A stretch of DNA of 29,534 bases from JANXXV01 sp038200305 (GTDB taxonomy: Bacteria > Acidobacteriota > Terriglobia > Bryobacterales > Bryobacteraceae). The notes below the pieces were generated by a model. That model worked only from the letters and a program-made list of their open reading frames with translations. It was not told where the DNA came from and made no database searches. The translations under genes and the position numbers were made by a program. The stretch lies in assembly GCA_038200305.1 (NCBI GenBank), contig JBBPYD010000046.1, positions 1 to 29,534 on the forward strand, given 5' to 3'. Within the stretch, counting starts at the first letter, position 1, and every line of letters starts with the position of its first letter. Below are positions 15,725 through 23,644 of the stretch, piece by piece.

Positions 15725-16859
15725 CAGTAGTTTCTTCGATCGCACCGGTGAGTTTGAACGCCGGGTATAATTTGCGATAACGCTCTTGCAGGAATCTGCG
15801 CTGCCCCGCGATGGTTCGATGGTGGCTCGCGGCTTCCAGCTCCCGCTGCGATTCGGCGCGCGGAATTCCTTTCCAGAGATCCGGACCGATTGCCTGGCGG
15901 AAAATATCGTCGTATTGAAATCCGAAATCGCTCAGACTGGGGAGCGGCAGGCCGTAGTTGTTATCGAGCCCGAGGGCCGCGAAGGGAAAGCCGCGCGCCC
16001 AGTCAGTGTGATAGCCGATCCTCATGTTGGAGGGGTTCACCGAGACCTGGGCGTGCGTCACGCAGTTTTCGCCGGGAATCCTGTACTTGGAGCGGAGCAT
16101 TTCAGTCAATATGCGGCCGGCGTGAATCTGCGCAGTGTTGATGGTTGGAACCGGCTCGCCGGGATTCGTCTGCGCCTCAAAGGAAATGCCGAGAAAGCTA
16201 CTGTTCAAGTTCAGGTAAGCCCAATTCTGGTCGGCCCAGATGGAGTTGCCGGCGTGATTGGCAGCGCTGGTTTCTTCCACCAGACGGAAGACGCGGCCGA
16301 AGCGGTCAATCAGGAAATGGTATGACCGGTTGTCACGCAGACTGGCGATCAGAATTTGCGAGATGCGCTTGAGTGCGCCGTTCTTTTCGGCTTCAAAAGG
16401 AGCAAGCGCGCTTTCCGTGGTGTGGAAAACGATGCCAGCGGGTTGAGATCGCCAATCGGGCGAAGGGGTCATGCCGTGTTTCCGGTCGAGAGCCTGGTAG
16501 GAGCGGGGCCGATTAGGAACGGAGAAGCGCTTATCGATACGGAGGCCGTTGCTGAAGACTTGCTCCCGATCGCTTTCTTCCACCAGCCAGATATTGGAAT
16601 ACGTTTCGGGTGAGGGCTTTTGCGTGGTTTCCGGGAGCATTTGACGGTGGGAGGGCGCCGGTAAGAGAATGGAGACCGCTACGATCACAAAAGCTCCAAG
16701 TGATAGGCGCTTCCAGACTGGCCGCCGGACCGGGGGATTCCGGTCTTTCATGCCGCGGCGCAGGTATTGAAGCTTATCGATGGGATCTGAGATCCGTTTA
16801 GCCCGCCAATCGACGTACCGCTCCGGTTGCAAATTCCGAAGCTTTCCGCTCAGCGCCAT
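15693..16859 (-). CDS. Membrane-anchored N-acetylmuramoyl-L-alanine amidase-like (Amidase_2/PGRP fold) protein
   Basis: 388 residues; ATG 16859 has AGGAA 4 bases upstream. About 50 basic cytoplasmic residues precede one membrane helix (LSLGAFVIVAVSILLPAP, 52-69), so the rest should be periplasmic. The catalytic domain runs from about 138 to 300: GIVFHTTES (His146), YHFLIDRFGRVFRLVEE, ANHAGNSIW, FLGISFEAQ (Glu228), CVTHAQVS (His269) and YHTDWARGFPF (His284/Asp286), matching the zinc ligands and catalytic glutamate/tyrosine pattern of Amidase_2. It would cut the MurNAc-L-Ala bond of peptidoglycan, or only bind it. A tail of about 90 residues ends in a Thr-rich segment (TTDATTTTTNNQ) whose DNA also codes the start of the actin-like protein. 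Overlap by 32 bases implies coupling. Confidence 0.82.
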   Translation of the reverse strand: MALSGKLRNLQPERYVDWRAKRISDPIDKLQYLRRGMKDRNPPVRRPVWKRLSLGAFVIVAVSILLPAPSHRQMLPETTQKPSPETYSNIWLVEESDREQVFSNGLRIDKRFSVPNRPRSYQALDRKHGMTPSPDWRSQPAGIVFHTTESALAPFEAEKNGALKRISQILIASLRDNRSYHFLIDRFGRVFRLVEETSAANHAGNSIWADQNWAYLNLNSSFLGISFEAQTNPGEPVPTINTAQIHAGRILTEMLRSKYRIPGENCVTHAQVSVNPSNMRIGYHTDWARGFPFAALGLDNNYGLPLPSLSDFGFQYDDIFRQAIGPDLWKGIPRAESQRELEAASHHRTIAGQRRFLQERYRKLYPAFKLTGAIEETTDATTTTTNNQ

Positions 16860-16940
16860 CGATTCCTATATCATTGGGTGCGGCGCTAGGGGAATTCCTC
16901 TCCAACGTTATATTGCCTAAGCGCAGGATGGCGCTCCCCG

Positions 16941-16984
16941 CAAGGTGGGGGATTTGGCTTTGATTGTGCTGTGGCTGTATTCGG
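16941..16984 (+). repeat. Noncoding repeat B, copy 1
   Basis: Starts CAAGGTGGGGGATTTGG, ends GTGGCTGTATTCGG. By eye it is identical to 17107-17149 except for one extra T. It lies 23 bases before repeat A copy 1. No credible gene spans it: the open frame crossing it translates repeated words, as expected for a repeated noncoding DNA. Confidence 0.85.
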
Positions 16985-17007
16985 CCTTGACAGGATGTTG
17001 TCGCCCG

Positions 17008-17072
17008 CCGTTTTGGAATGTACGAAACGCACCGAATCCCAAAAACGAACAGTACCGCGGCACTCATGGTAC
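17008..17072 (+). repeat. Noncoding repeat A, copy 1
   Basis: 65 bases beginning CCGTTTTGGAATGTACG and ending GGCACTCATGGTAC. It differs from 17443-17507 at four positions by my count. Internally, the left GTTTTGGAAT-like end is nearly complementary to ATCCCAAAAAC in the middle, and GTAC-ended segments flank the right part, so it can fold. Confidence 0.85.
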
Positions 17073-17106
17073 AGGGGAGCGCCCATGCGTGGGAGGGCAC
17101 GCCCGG

Positions 17107-17149
17107 CAAGGTGGGGGATTGGCTTTGATTGTGCTGTGGCTGTATTCGG
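17107..17149 (+). repeat. Noncoding repeat B, copy 2
   Basis: 43-base copy of 16941-16984 with one base missing. It lies 293 bases before repeat A copy 2, against 23 bases in the first module. Confidence 0.85.
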
Positions 17150-17368
17150 ATGTCAACCTCACTGGCCAGGTTAGGCCATCCCAGGGCATGAAAATGGGGA
17201 GAGTTGAGCGGTAGAATTGAGGGGCGGACGAGTGAAGACCGATCGCCACTGCCCCGGTGGCGGAAGAGAAGCAGACCAAGCCGCCACCGCCGCCACCACT
17301 GTTTCCGCCACCGTCTCGTATCCTCAAGATGCCCCCGGCGAAGGTCTGCCGGACGCCTTGGGATTCCG

Positions 17369-17418
17369 CGCTCGTCAAACACGGAAGCAAGAAATATTCT
17401 GTTTTCAAAGAACGAGCG
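17369..17418. repeat. Inverted repeat inside the 293-base insert of repeat module 2
   Basis: CGCTCGT (17369-17375) and ACGAGCG (17412-17418) are perfect 7-base inverted repeats around an AT-rich 36-base loop, which is unlike the GC-rich surroundings. Confidence 0.5.
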
Positions 17419-17442
17419 GCCGTAGCCGTTTCGCAGGCGCGG

Positions 17443-17507
17443 CCGTTTTGGAATGTGCGAAACGCAGCCAATCCCAAAAACGAACAGTACTGCGGCACTC
17501 ATGGTAC
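17443..17507 (+). repeat. Noncoding repeat A, copy 2
   Basis: 65-base copy of 17008-17072 with four substitutions by my count, same orientation. Immediately followed by a strong GC hairpin. Confidence 0.85.
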
Positions 17508-17511
17508 TCAT

Positions 17512-17530
17512 CCCCGCGAGCTGCGCGGGG
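17512..17530. other. Strong GC hairpin bounding repeat A copy 2
   Basis: CCCCGCG (17512-17518), loop AGCTG, CGCGGGG (17524-17530): a perfect 7-bp all-GC stem. No T-run follows on either strand, so it is not a standard terminator; it resembles the hairpins of REP/MITE-type repeats. The whole gene-less stretch 16860-17779 otherwise holds only the A/B repeats and a short CCG-rich tract near 17280-17315. Confidence 0.6.
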
Positions 17531-17779
17531 TCCTTCATTTGGGAGAAGTCTAGCAGGGAACGGGTTTTGGCCGACAGCGGGTTTGTTGGTTTGGTGTTTG
17601 CTTTCAGCTTATTGCGGGTTGAACATTTTTGTGACTCGCCCGCGCCGATGGACACGAGAGACCGTCTGGCCGGCGGCAACCCGCGCCGAAGCCGAAACGA
17701 GGGGTGGTGAATTAGAAGTCCTTTGGTGAGGCCGCCTGCCGACTCGCTTACGCGCGCGGTTCAGAAACGCCCGCCGATG

Positions 17780-18592
17780 CTAGCGATGGTTTTGAGGTTT
17801 TTTGGCCAGGATCTGTTGGAATCGCTGCAATTCCAGTTTTCGTTCTTCCGTCCGGCCGAGTTCGCCATAGACCCGCGCCAAAAGGTAGTGCGCTTCCGGA
17901 TAATCCGGGTCTACTTCGGTTGCGCGCTTCAACCAACGGACGCTTAAGTCGAACTTAGTGAGTTTGACCAGCGCCTTTCCGGTCAGATAGAGATTTCGCG
18001 CCGAGTTTGGATTCCGCGCCGAAGCCTCCGCGGCCAATTCGAACGCCTTCGCATAATCACCCTGGTCGATTAGAAAACTCGCAAAATTCGCGTATGGCCA
18101 TTCATACTCGCGATGTGCGTCATGCACCAGGTCCAAAGCCTTCAAGAAGGCGGCGGCCGCCTCGGAATCCCGCCGGAGGGCTTGATAACAGAGCCCCAGA
18201 TTATCGTAAGCCTTATACGACGCCGGATTTAGTTTCAACACTTCGTGAAACTGCTCCGCGGCCGCCTCCGCGCGCGACTCCTGATAATAGATGCGGCCGA
18301 GCGAGTAGCGAAGCTCCGGATCGCGCGGCTCAATTGCTATCGCCTTTAACAGCGATTTCTCCGCGCCGGCATCTTGTCCGGCAAGATAGAAGGCATCCGC
18401 CTTTAATTTAAGAGCGGTGGTGTCGCGCGGATTCGCAGCAAGAATCGTGTCGAGGGTTTGCTGGCATTCCGCCAAACGGCCATTCACCATCTGCGACCGG
18501 GCCGTCGAAAGGAGCCCTTCTACCTGTTGGGGGAAGGCTGGCAAGCTCAGTAGAACAGCCAGCCCACCAACAATCAAGTTAGAAATTGACAC
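17780..18592 (-). CDS. Secreted TPR-repeat protein
   Basis: 270 residues from a GTG at 18592 that lies inside the last codons of the upstream receptor gene (14-base overlap); a TTG at 18577 is the alternative. N-terminal signal peptide: NLIVGGLAVLLSLPAFPQQ. Behind it are about six to seven tetratricopeptide repeats, e.g. GRLAECQQTLDTILAANPRD, AEKSLLKAIAIEPRDPELRY, SLGRIYYQESRAEAAAEQFH, EVLKLNPASYKAYDNLGLCY, ATEVDPDYPEAHYLLARVYG. TPR arrays bind other proteins. The overlap with a TonB-dependent receptor suggests that it helps assemble or works with that receptor in the periplasm; this is inference. It ends with a basic tail (LAKKPQNHR). No Shine-Dalgarno at usual distance, in line with translational coupling. 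Confidence 0.88.
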   Translation of the reverse strand: MSISNLIVGGLAVLLSLPAFPQQVEGLLSTARSQMVNGRLAECQQTLDTILAANPRDTTALKLKADAFYLAGQDAGAEKSLLKAIAIEPRDPELRYSLGRIYYQESRAEAAAEQFHEVLKLNPASYKAYDNLGLCYQALRRDSEAAAAFLKALDLVHDAHREYEWPYANFASFLIDQGDYAKAFELAAEASARNPNSARNLYLTGKALVKLTKFDLSVRWLKRATEVDPDYPEAHYLLARVYGELGRTEERKLELQRFQQILAKKPQNHR

Positions 18593-21500
18593 GAAGTTCT
18601 AGCTGCACACTTCTTGGACCGTATGCCGGGCCAGTAATTCTTCCGAACAGCGGACTGGTGACATCCGTGTTTGGGTTTCCCCGTCCGGCGCGATTGAATG
18701 CGTTGAATGCGTCAGCCCGAAACTCGATGTTCACGGTTTCCGTAAATGCGAATCGCTTTTGCAGCCCAAAATCTTCACTGACCCTGGCCGGCCCGCGAAC
18801 GTTCGGCAGATAACGCGGCGCCGTGCCCAGCCGCAACGGCACACCACCCGCAGTGCTGGGAACTTGAGCGAATGCCGCCGGATTCAGATACGGAGTGCCC
18901 GTACCAAAGGCGATCGCTCCACCCTGATCGATAACTTGCTGTACGCCGTTAATCACGTCCGGACGGAACGTTCCGTTGAATATCGCGTCGCTGCGTAAGC
19001 CACTGGTGCCCACGGCGAGCGCGTCACCGCTGCGGTAGTTATGAATGCCCGTCAGGTTCCACCCGCCCAGGATTTTACCGGCCACTCCGGGTACGTTTAG
19101 TAACTTGCCCGGTCCGATGGGAAGCTCATAGATCCATGTCAGCTTCAGAAACTGCGGAACGTTGAAGCTGGCGACAGATCGCTCCAGCCCGCGGTTGTAG
19201 ACATCTTGCGCACCGAAGCTATCGATAGGACTCTCCGCATTGGTGACCACCTTCGAAAATGTGTACGCCGCCAGCAGGGCCAAGCCGCGAGTGAAGTGCC
19301 GCGTCGCCGTCACCTGAAGCGAATTGTATGTGGAGAATCCGAAGTTGGGAAGGTATTGGCTGACACCCTGGTACTGCGGAAACCGCCGCAGCGCCTGCGC
19401 GAGGGTTCCGTTAAAGCCCGGATAGGGTAGCGGAGCCAGACCCGTATTCGCCGAAAGCGGTTGGGTAAGCCTGTCGCCGAAGCGCAGGTCGTCCACGGGG
19501 AGTTGGTTCAGAGAGTCCAGGCCGCGCGACGTAAGGCGCGTCCCTTTGTTGCCGAGATAGGCCATGTCGAGAACGAACTCCAACGGCAATTGGTATTGAA
19601 AACCCAGATTGTAATTCTGTACATAGCCCAGCCGCGTGGCGTCGGGCGCGGTGTAGGTAATCCCCTGCCCATTGGCGAGCGAAGGATTTTTGTTCGGCAG
19701 CGGGCCGTTGAAGTCCGGATAGCGGCCGCTTAGGTACAGGACGGGATCTTGCGGAAACTGCAACGGAGTATTGGCCGAATTGACCGTGATGGAGCCGTTG
19801 TAACCGAAGGTGGACGGCGTGGAGAAGTTCGCCACGGGGGACATATTGTTAATTCCGTACCCGCCGCGGAGGACGAACTTCTGCGATATGGCGTAAGCGA
19901 ACCCGAGCCGAGGGCTAAACTGCTTCCAATTTGTATTCTCGAACCCCTTCCGGCCCAGATCGTCGGCGAAGACCAGCGCGCCGGCGATCCCGCCCGCAGC
20001 TGGATTCTGCTTATTGGGATCCAGATTCGACGTGCGGCCCGCAACCTCAAATATCCCTCCGATAATTTCCCATCGCAGCCCAAGATTGAGGGACAGCTTC
20101 TTGGTGATCCGCCAATCGTCGGCAAAATAGAACGAGGGCGCGCGCGTGCGGAATCCGGGATTGGCCACGGTAATGCCCCTGGTGGTGCTGTCTACGGCGC
20201 CCAGCAGGAAACTTGCAAATGCGTGCCCGGTATTGCTATTGAATCCAGGTAACTGTGTTTCGAGTGAATTGAAGTTGAATTGACCGGTGCCGGATTTGTT
20301 GCGGATGTTGTAGTAATAGTATCGAACCTCGGTGCCGACGCGGAAACTGTGTTTGCCGTGCACGATGGTAAGGTCATCCTGCCAAATGGTGCTGCCGTTG
20401 AAACTGAATCCGGAACTGCTTGAGCCGAGTTGACCGCCGGCGCCGATGCCGCCGCCCAGAATCGGCTGGCCGACAAATTGCAGCCGCGGGAATGTGGTGG
20501 GAGCAGTGTTCTGGAGTCCGATCTTCGAGGCCCAATCCTGGTCCACGTAGACGCTCTCATTAAAATTACCGAAGCGGTTATAACCGACCGCGAAGTGATT
20601 CAGGATAGTGGGAGAAACGGTCCAGTCCTCGGCAACGCGCGCCAGATGGCCCGGCGTGGATTGCAACTGATACACGTCTGTGGGAGAGCCGGGAGGATTG
20701 CCCCACCTGCCGCCAGGAGAGTTGTTCCGGATACGCCGGGTGACGTTATAGTACGCGCTCATGCGGTGTGCGGAGTTGAAGATATGGTCCACTTTGACCG
20801 CGTAGATGCGTTCGTCGAAGACAGGGCAGCAGGTGTTGATCGACTGCGTGTTATTGAGCAGATTGTCATTGAAGGGGTCGGTAATTGGCGCCAGTTGTAG
20901 AATTTTGGCGGACACCGGATCAAAACGGGCGGACGGAACGATATTGCCCGGGAACGGGTCCCGAACCGCGGTTCCGTTGACCAATCTGGTGGTGGCCGGA
21001 TCGTAGATTTGGCCAAACAGCACCGGCCGCCCCAGTGCGTCGGTACCCACCACCGATCCCGATGCCTTGTTTCCCGTGTACGCGGGATTCAGCAAGCGCG
21101 AGAAGTCTCCGCGCTTAAAGGCGACAGTGGGCAATGTGATCAGACCAGTGGATGTAAAATCGCGCTGCCTTGTGTTTTCCAGGTTCGTGTAGAAGAACGT
21201 TTTGTTCCGGCCGTCGTAGATCTTTGGAATGAAAACGGGCCCGCCTACGCCGTATCCGTAGTTAAAAAGTTTGAACGGCGGTTTAGCCCGGCCGATGGCA
21301 TTATTCGAAAAGCTGTTCGCGCGCAAGGCATCGTTTTGGACGTAGGTGAAGGCGCCGCCGTGGAGTTGGTTGGTTCCCGATTTGATAGCGAAATTCGCGA
21401 CCGAAGTTTGCCCGCCCCCATACTGTGCGCCAATGGTGCCGGTTTGCAGTTTGAATTCGCTGACTGCCTCCGCGCTGGGGCTGAACTCGTTGTTGCTGCC

Positions 21501-22097
21501 GCCATTCAAATCGAAACGCCCGAGCGACATCCCTTCTATCAGAATCTCGTGTGAATATTGCTGCCCGCCATTGATCGATCCCTGAAACGTATTGCCGACC
21601 GCTCCGGGCAGACTGGAGAAGATGAACGTTTGGATCTGGCGCTGACCGTCTGAGACAGCGACGGGCCAGGTGTCAAATTCCCGCTTGGAAACGTAGCGTC
21701 CGATCTCGGGAGATGTAGTTTCAATTAACGGCGCCTCGCCGGAAACGGTGACCCTGTCGGAGACCTCTCCTACTTCCATTTTGAAATCGACCGTAAGGGT
21801 CTGAGCAACTCGTAATATGACGTTGTCCTGGGTTGCGGTCCGGAATCCCGGTACGGAAACCGACAACTGATAAGTTCCCGATGGAAGCGCCGGCATACGG
21901 TAGACACCGGCGTCCGTGGTAGCCGTTTTCGTTTCGACGTTCGTTTGGGTTTCCGTGGCCGTAACCACGGCGTTGGGAAGCACGGCTCCGGTGACATCGG
22001 TCACGGTACCGTTGAAAGTACCCCGCTCTCCCTGGGCCACGAGTAACGCCGCGGCCATAAAGAAACAACTGACGACAACAAAGGCATTGCGATTCAT
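18579..22097 (-). CDS. TonB-dependent receptor, Oar-like, with carboxypeptidase-regulatory-like N-terminal domain
   Basis: 1172 residues from the ATG at 22097, set by GGTGGAGG 4 bases upstream; an upstream in-frame ATG (22118) lacks such a site. Signal peptide NRNAFVVVSCFFMAAALLVAQG. Carboxypeptidase-regulatory-like domain at about 24-110: FNGTVTDVTGAVLPNAVVTA, YRMPALPSGTYQLSVSVPGF. Plug: VTVSGEAPLIETTSPEIGR, ILIEGMSLGRFDLNGGSNNE, FKLQTGTIGAQYGGGQTSV. A long barrel follows, ending in LELRVNF with terminal Phe, the outer-membrane signature. Compared with the receptor at 11514 it shares the architecture but little exact sequence, so it is a paralogue with another ligand. The TPR gene downstream overlaps it by 14 bases. 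Confidence 0.92.
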   Translation of the reverse strand: MNRNAFVVVSCFFMAAALLVAQGERGTFNGTVTDVTGAVLPNAVVTATETQTNVETKTATTDAGVYRMPALPSGTYQLSVSVPGFRTATQDNVILRVAQTLTVDFKMEVGEVSDRVTVSGEAPLIETTSPEIGRYVSKREFDTWPVAVSDGQRQIQTFIFSSLPGAVGNTFQGSINGGQQYSHEILIEGMSLGRFDLNGGSNNEFSPSAEAVSEFKLQTGTIGAQYGGGQTSVANFAIKSGTNQLHGGAFTYVQNDALRANSFSNNAIGRAKPPFKLFNYGYGVGGPVFIPKIYDGRNKTFFYTNLENTRQRDFTSTGLITLPTVAFKRGDFSRLLNPAYTGNKASGSVVGTDALGRPVLFGQIYDPATTRLVNGTAVRDPFPGNIVPSARFDPVSAKILQLAPITDPFNDNLLNNTQSINTCCPVFDERIYAVKVDHIFNSAHRMSAYYNVTRRIRNNSPGGRWGNPPGSPTDVYQLQSTPGHLARVAEDWTVSPTILNHFAVGYNRFGNFNESVYVDQDWASKIGLQNTAPTTFPRLQFVGQPILGGGIGAGGQLGSSSSGFSFNGSTIWQDDLTIVHGKHSFRVGTEVRYYYYNIRNKSGTGQFNFNSLETQLPGFNSNTGHAFASFLLGAVDSTTRGITVANPGFRTRAPSFYFADDWRITKKLSLNLGLRWEIIGGIFEVAGRTSNLDPNKQNPAAGGIAGALVFADDLGRKGFENTNWKQFSPRLGFAYAISQKFVLRGGYGINNMSPVANFSTPSTFGYNGSITVNSANTPLQFPQDPVLYLSGRYPDFNGPLPNKNPSLANGQGITYTAPDATRLGYVQNYNLGFQYQLPLEFVLDMAYLGNKGTRLTSRGLDSLNQLPVDDLRFGDRLTQPLSANTGLAPLPYPGFNGTLAQALRRFPQYQGVSQYLPNFGFSTYNSLQVTATRHFTRGLALLAAYTFSKVVTNAESPIDSFGAQDVYNRGLERSVASFNVPQFLKLTWIYELPIGPGKLLNVPGVAGKILGGWNLTGIHNYRSGDALAVGTSGLRSDAIFNGTFRPDVINGVQQVIDQGGAIAFGTGTPYLNPAAFAQVPSTAGGVPLRLGTAPRYLPNVRGPARVSEDFGLQKRFAFTETVNIEFRADAFNAFNRAGRGNPNTDVTSPLFGRITGPAYGPRSVQLELRVNF

Positions 22098-22121
22098 GAG
22101 ACCTCCACCAAAGCTCATGTA

Positions 22122-22150
22122 TATTTATCGCAATTGGCGGAGGAAGTCAA
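22122..22150 (-). promoter_or_regulatory. Candidate sigma-70-like promoter of the 18579-22097 receptor
   Basis: Minus strand TTGACT (22150-22145), 17-base spacer, TAAATA (22127-22122). The -35 is 5 of 6, the -10 weak. Transcription would start about 18 bases before the ATG, leaving room for the GGTGGAGG site. Confidence 0.5.
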
Positions 22151-22240
22151 TGGCAGGAATTGGGGCGGGTGAAGAGAATGCGGTGGAGAGACGGGCACGA
22201 TGCCGGATTGGCGAAGTTTAATCCGAGCTATCTTTGCCTG

Positions 22241-23644
22241 TTAGATCAAAATTTCTTTAATTGGACCGTCACCCTCTTCCACCAGCTTCATAGTGCGGCC
22301 GAAGACTCTGGTCTCCATCTTTTTATAGTCCAGGCCCAACTGATTCAGAATGGTCGCGTGAAGGTCGCTATAATAGTGGCGATTTTCAACTGCCCGGTAC
22401 CCAACATCGTCAGTGGCGCCGTGAATGATTCCACCTTTGACGCCGCCGCCCGCCATCCATGAAGAATAACCCTTTGGATTGTGATCGCGCCCGGTGGTGT
22501 TCTGCGACCAGGGACTCCTGCCGAACTCGCTTGTCCACACCACCAGCGTGGAATCGAGCATGCCGCGCTGTTTTAGATCCTTGACTAATCCGGCGATTGG
22601 CTTATCCGTCGCGCGGCACAGCGGTTCGTGGCTCTTCATGTCCCCGTGCGCGTCCCATGCTCCGTTCCCGCCCCCCGCGTGGCAGACCTGGATGAAGCGA
22701 ACGCCCTGTTCCGATAGCCGCCGGGCCAGCAGAAGTTGCCGGCCGAAGTCGTCCGTCTCCTTTTCGCCAATTCCGTAGAGATCGGTAACGCTCTTTGGTT
22801 CATTCGAAAAATCGACAACTTCGGGAGCCGACACCTGCATTCGGGCCGCCAGCTCGTATGACTTGGTACGCGCCTGGATGTCCGTGTTGATTGCATAACG
22901 CTCACGAAAGCCGCGATTCAACTCATCAAGGACGCGCATCTGCCGTTCACGCTCCATGGCGCTGCTGGTCTTAGGAGGTTTCAAGTTCGGGATCGGCGTG
23001 TCCCCCGGCTGAAACGGAGTGGCGGCCACGGTAGCGCCCAGATAGCCTCCCGTTAGCTGTACCGGCGACGATGGGCGGCCGATGTTCACAAAAGTTGGCA
23101 GGTTCTTGTTCGCAGTTCCGAGTGCATAGGACACCCAACTGCCGAGTGTCGGGTGATCGAACTGACGGCCTCGATGACCGGTGGTGGTCTCAATCACTGC
23201 CGGAAAATGATTTCCTTCGTTGCACCACATGGACCGGATCAGCGCGATATCGTCTACTATGCCGCCCACGTTCGGAAACCAATCCGAAACTGGGATGCCA
23301 GACTTCCCGTAGGGCTTGAACGTGCGGAGAATCGGAATTACCGGGCGCTTCATCTCCGCCACGTTATCGCCGAATCCGATGGCGTCGATCAGTTTACCCG
23401 CATATTTATTGTCTTTGGGGTCGAATGTGTCGATGTGGCTGACGCCGCCGCACATGAACAGGAAAATGACGGACTTCGCTTTGGCGGGGAAATTAGGGCC
23501 AAGCCGCACGTCCTGTATCTTTCCGTCCGCGGCCCACATAGCGCCCATGGCAACCCCGAAAAACCCGCCGCCGGCCTCAAACAGGAATTTCCGCCGGTTG
23601 ATTCTACCGCAGGGATAAAGAGTTCGATCGTCCAATTGGGTCAC
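22241..23644 (-). CDS. DUF1501 family protein (sulfatase-like, Tat-exported)
   Basis: 467 residues from GTG 23644, which overlaps the upstream stop as GTGA. A twin-arginine signal is visible: NRRKFLFEAGGGFFGVAMGAMWAA (Arg17, Arg18). The DUF1501 pattern follows: KAKSVIFLFMCGGVSHIDTFDPK, MWCNEGNHFPAVIETTTGH, RQFDHPTLGSWVSYALGT, FIQVCHAGGGNGAWDAHGD and VVWTSEFGRSPWSQNTTGRDHNP. This is a fold relative of alkaline phosphatases and sulfatases, exported folded; the substrate is not known. It is almost always found next to a DUF1549/DUF1553 protein in planctomycetes, verrucomicrobia and acidobacteria, as here. The start at 23683 would overlap the upstream gene by 43 bases and put extra residues before the Tat motif, so GTG 23644 is preferred. 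Confidence 0.92.
   Translation of the reverse strand: MTQLDDRTLYPCGRINRRKFLFEAGGGFFGVAMGAMWAADGKIQDVRLGPNFPAKAKSVIFLFMCGGVSHIDTFDPKDNKYAGKLIDAIGFGDNVAEMKRPVIPILRTFKPYGKSGIPVSDWFPNVGGIVDDIALIRSMWCNEGNHFPAVIETTTGHRGRQFDHPTLGSWVSYALGTANKNLPTFVNIGRPSSPVQLTGGYLGATVAATPFQPGDTPIPNLKPPKTSSAMERERQMRVLDELNRGFRERYAINTDIQARTKSYELAARMQVSAPEVVDFSNEPKSVTDLYGIGEKETDDFGRQLLLARRLSEQGVRFIQVCHAGGGNGAWDAHGDMKSHEPLCRATDKPIAGLVKDLKQRGMLDSTLVVWTSEFGRSPWSQNTTGRDHNPKGYSSWMAGGGVKGGIIHGATDDVGYRAVENRHYYSDLHATILNQLGLDYKKMETRVFGRTMKLVEEGDGPIKEILI

Noticed and set aside
17512..17530. Rho-independent terminator at the strong GC hairpin
   Set aside because: The stem is strong but no run of T follows on either strand, and it is attached to repeat A.
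16798..17679. A 293-codon open frame on the minus strand upstream of the amidase gene
   Set aside because: Its translation repeats the same words at the A and B DNA repeats, overlaps the start of the amidase gene, has Arg/Trp-rich runs and no family motif. Open frames on the opposite strand across the same repeats are equally long, so this is repeat DNA, not a gene.
22098..22118. ATG at 22118 as start of the receptor
   Set aside because: GGTGGAGG lies inside that extension, 4 bases before the ATG at 22097, which also gives the clean signal peptide.
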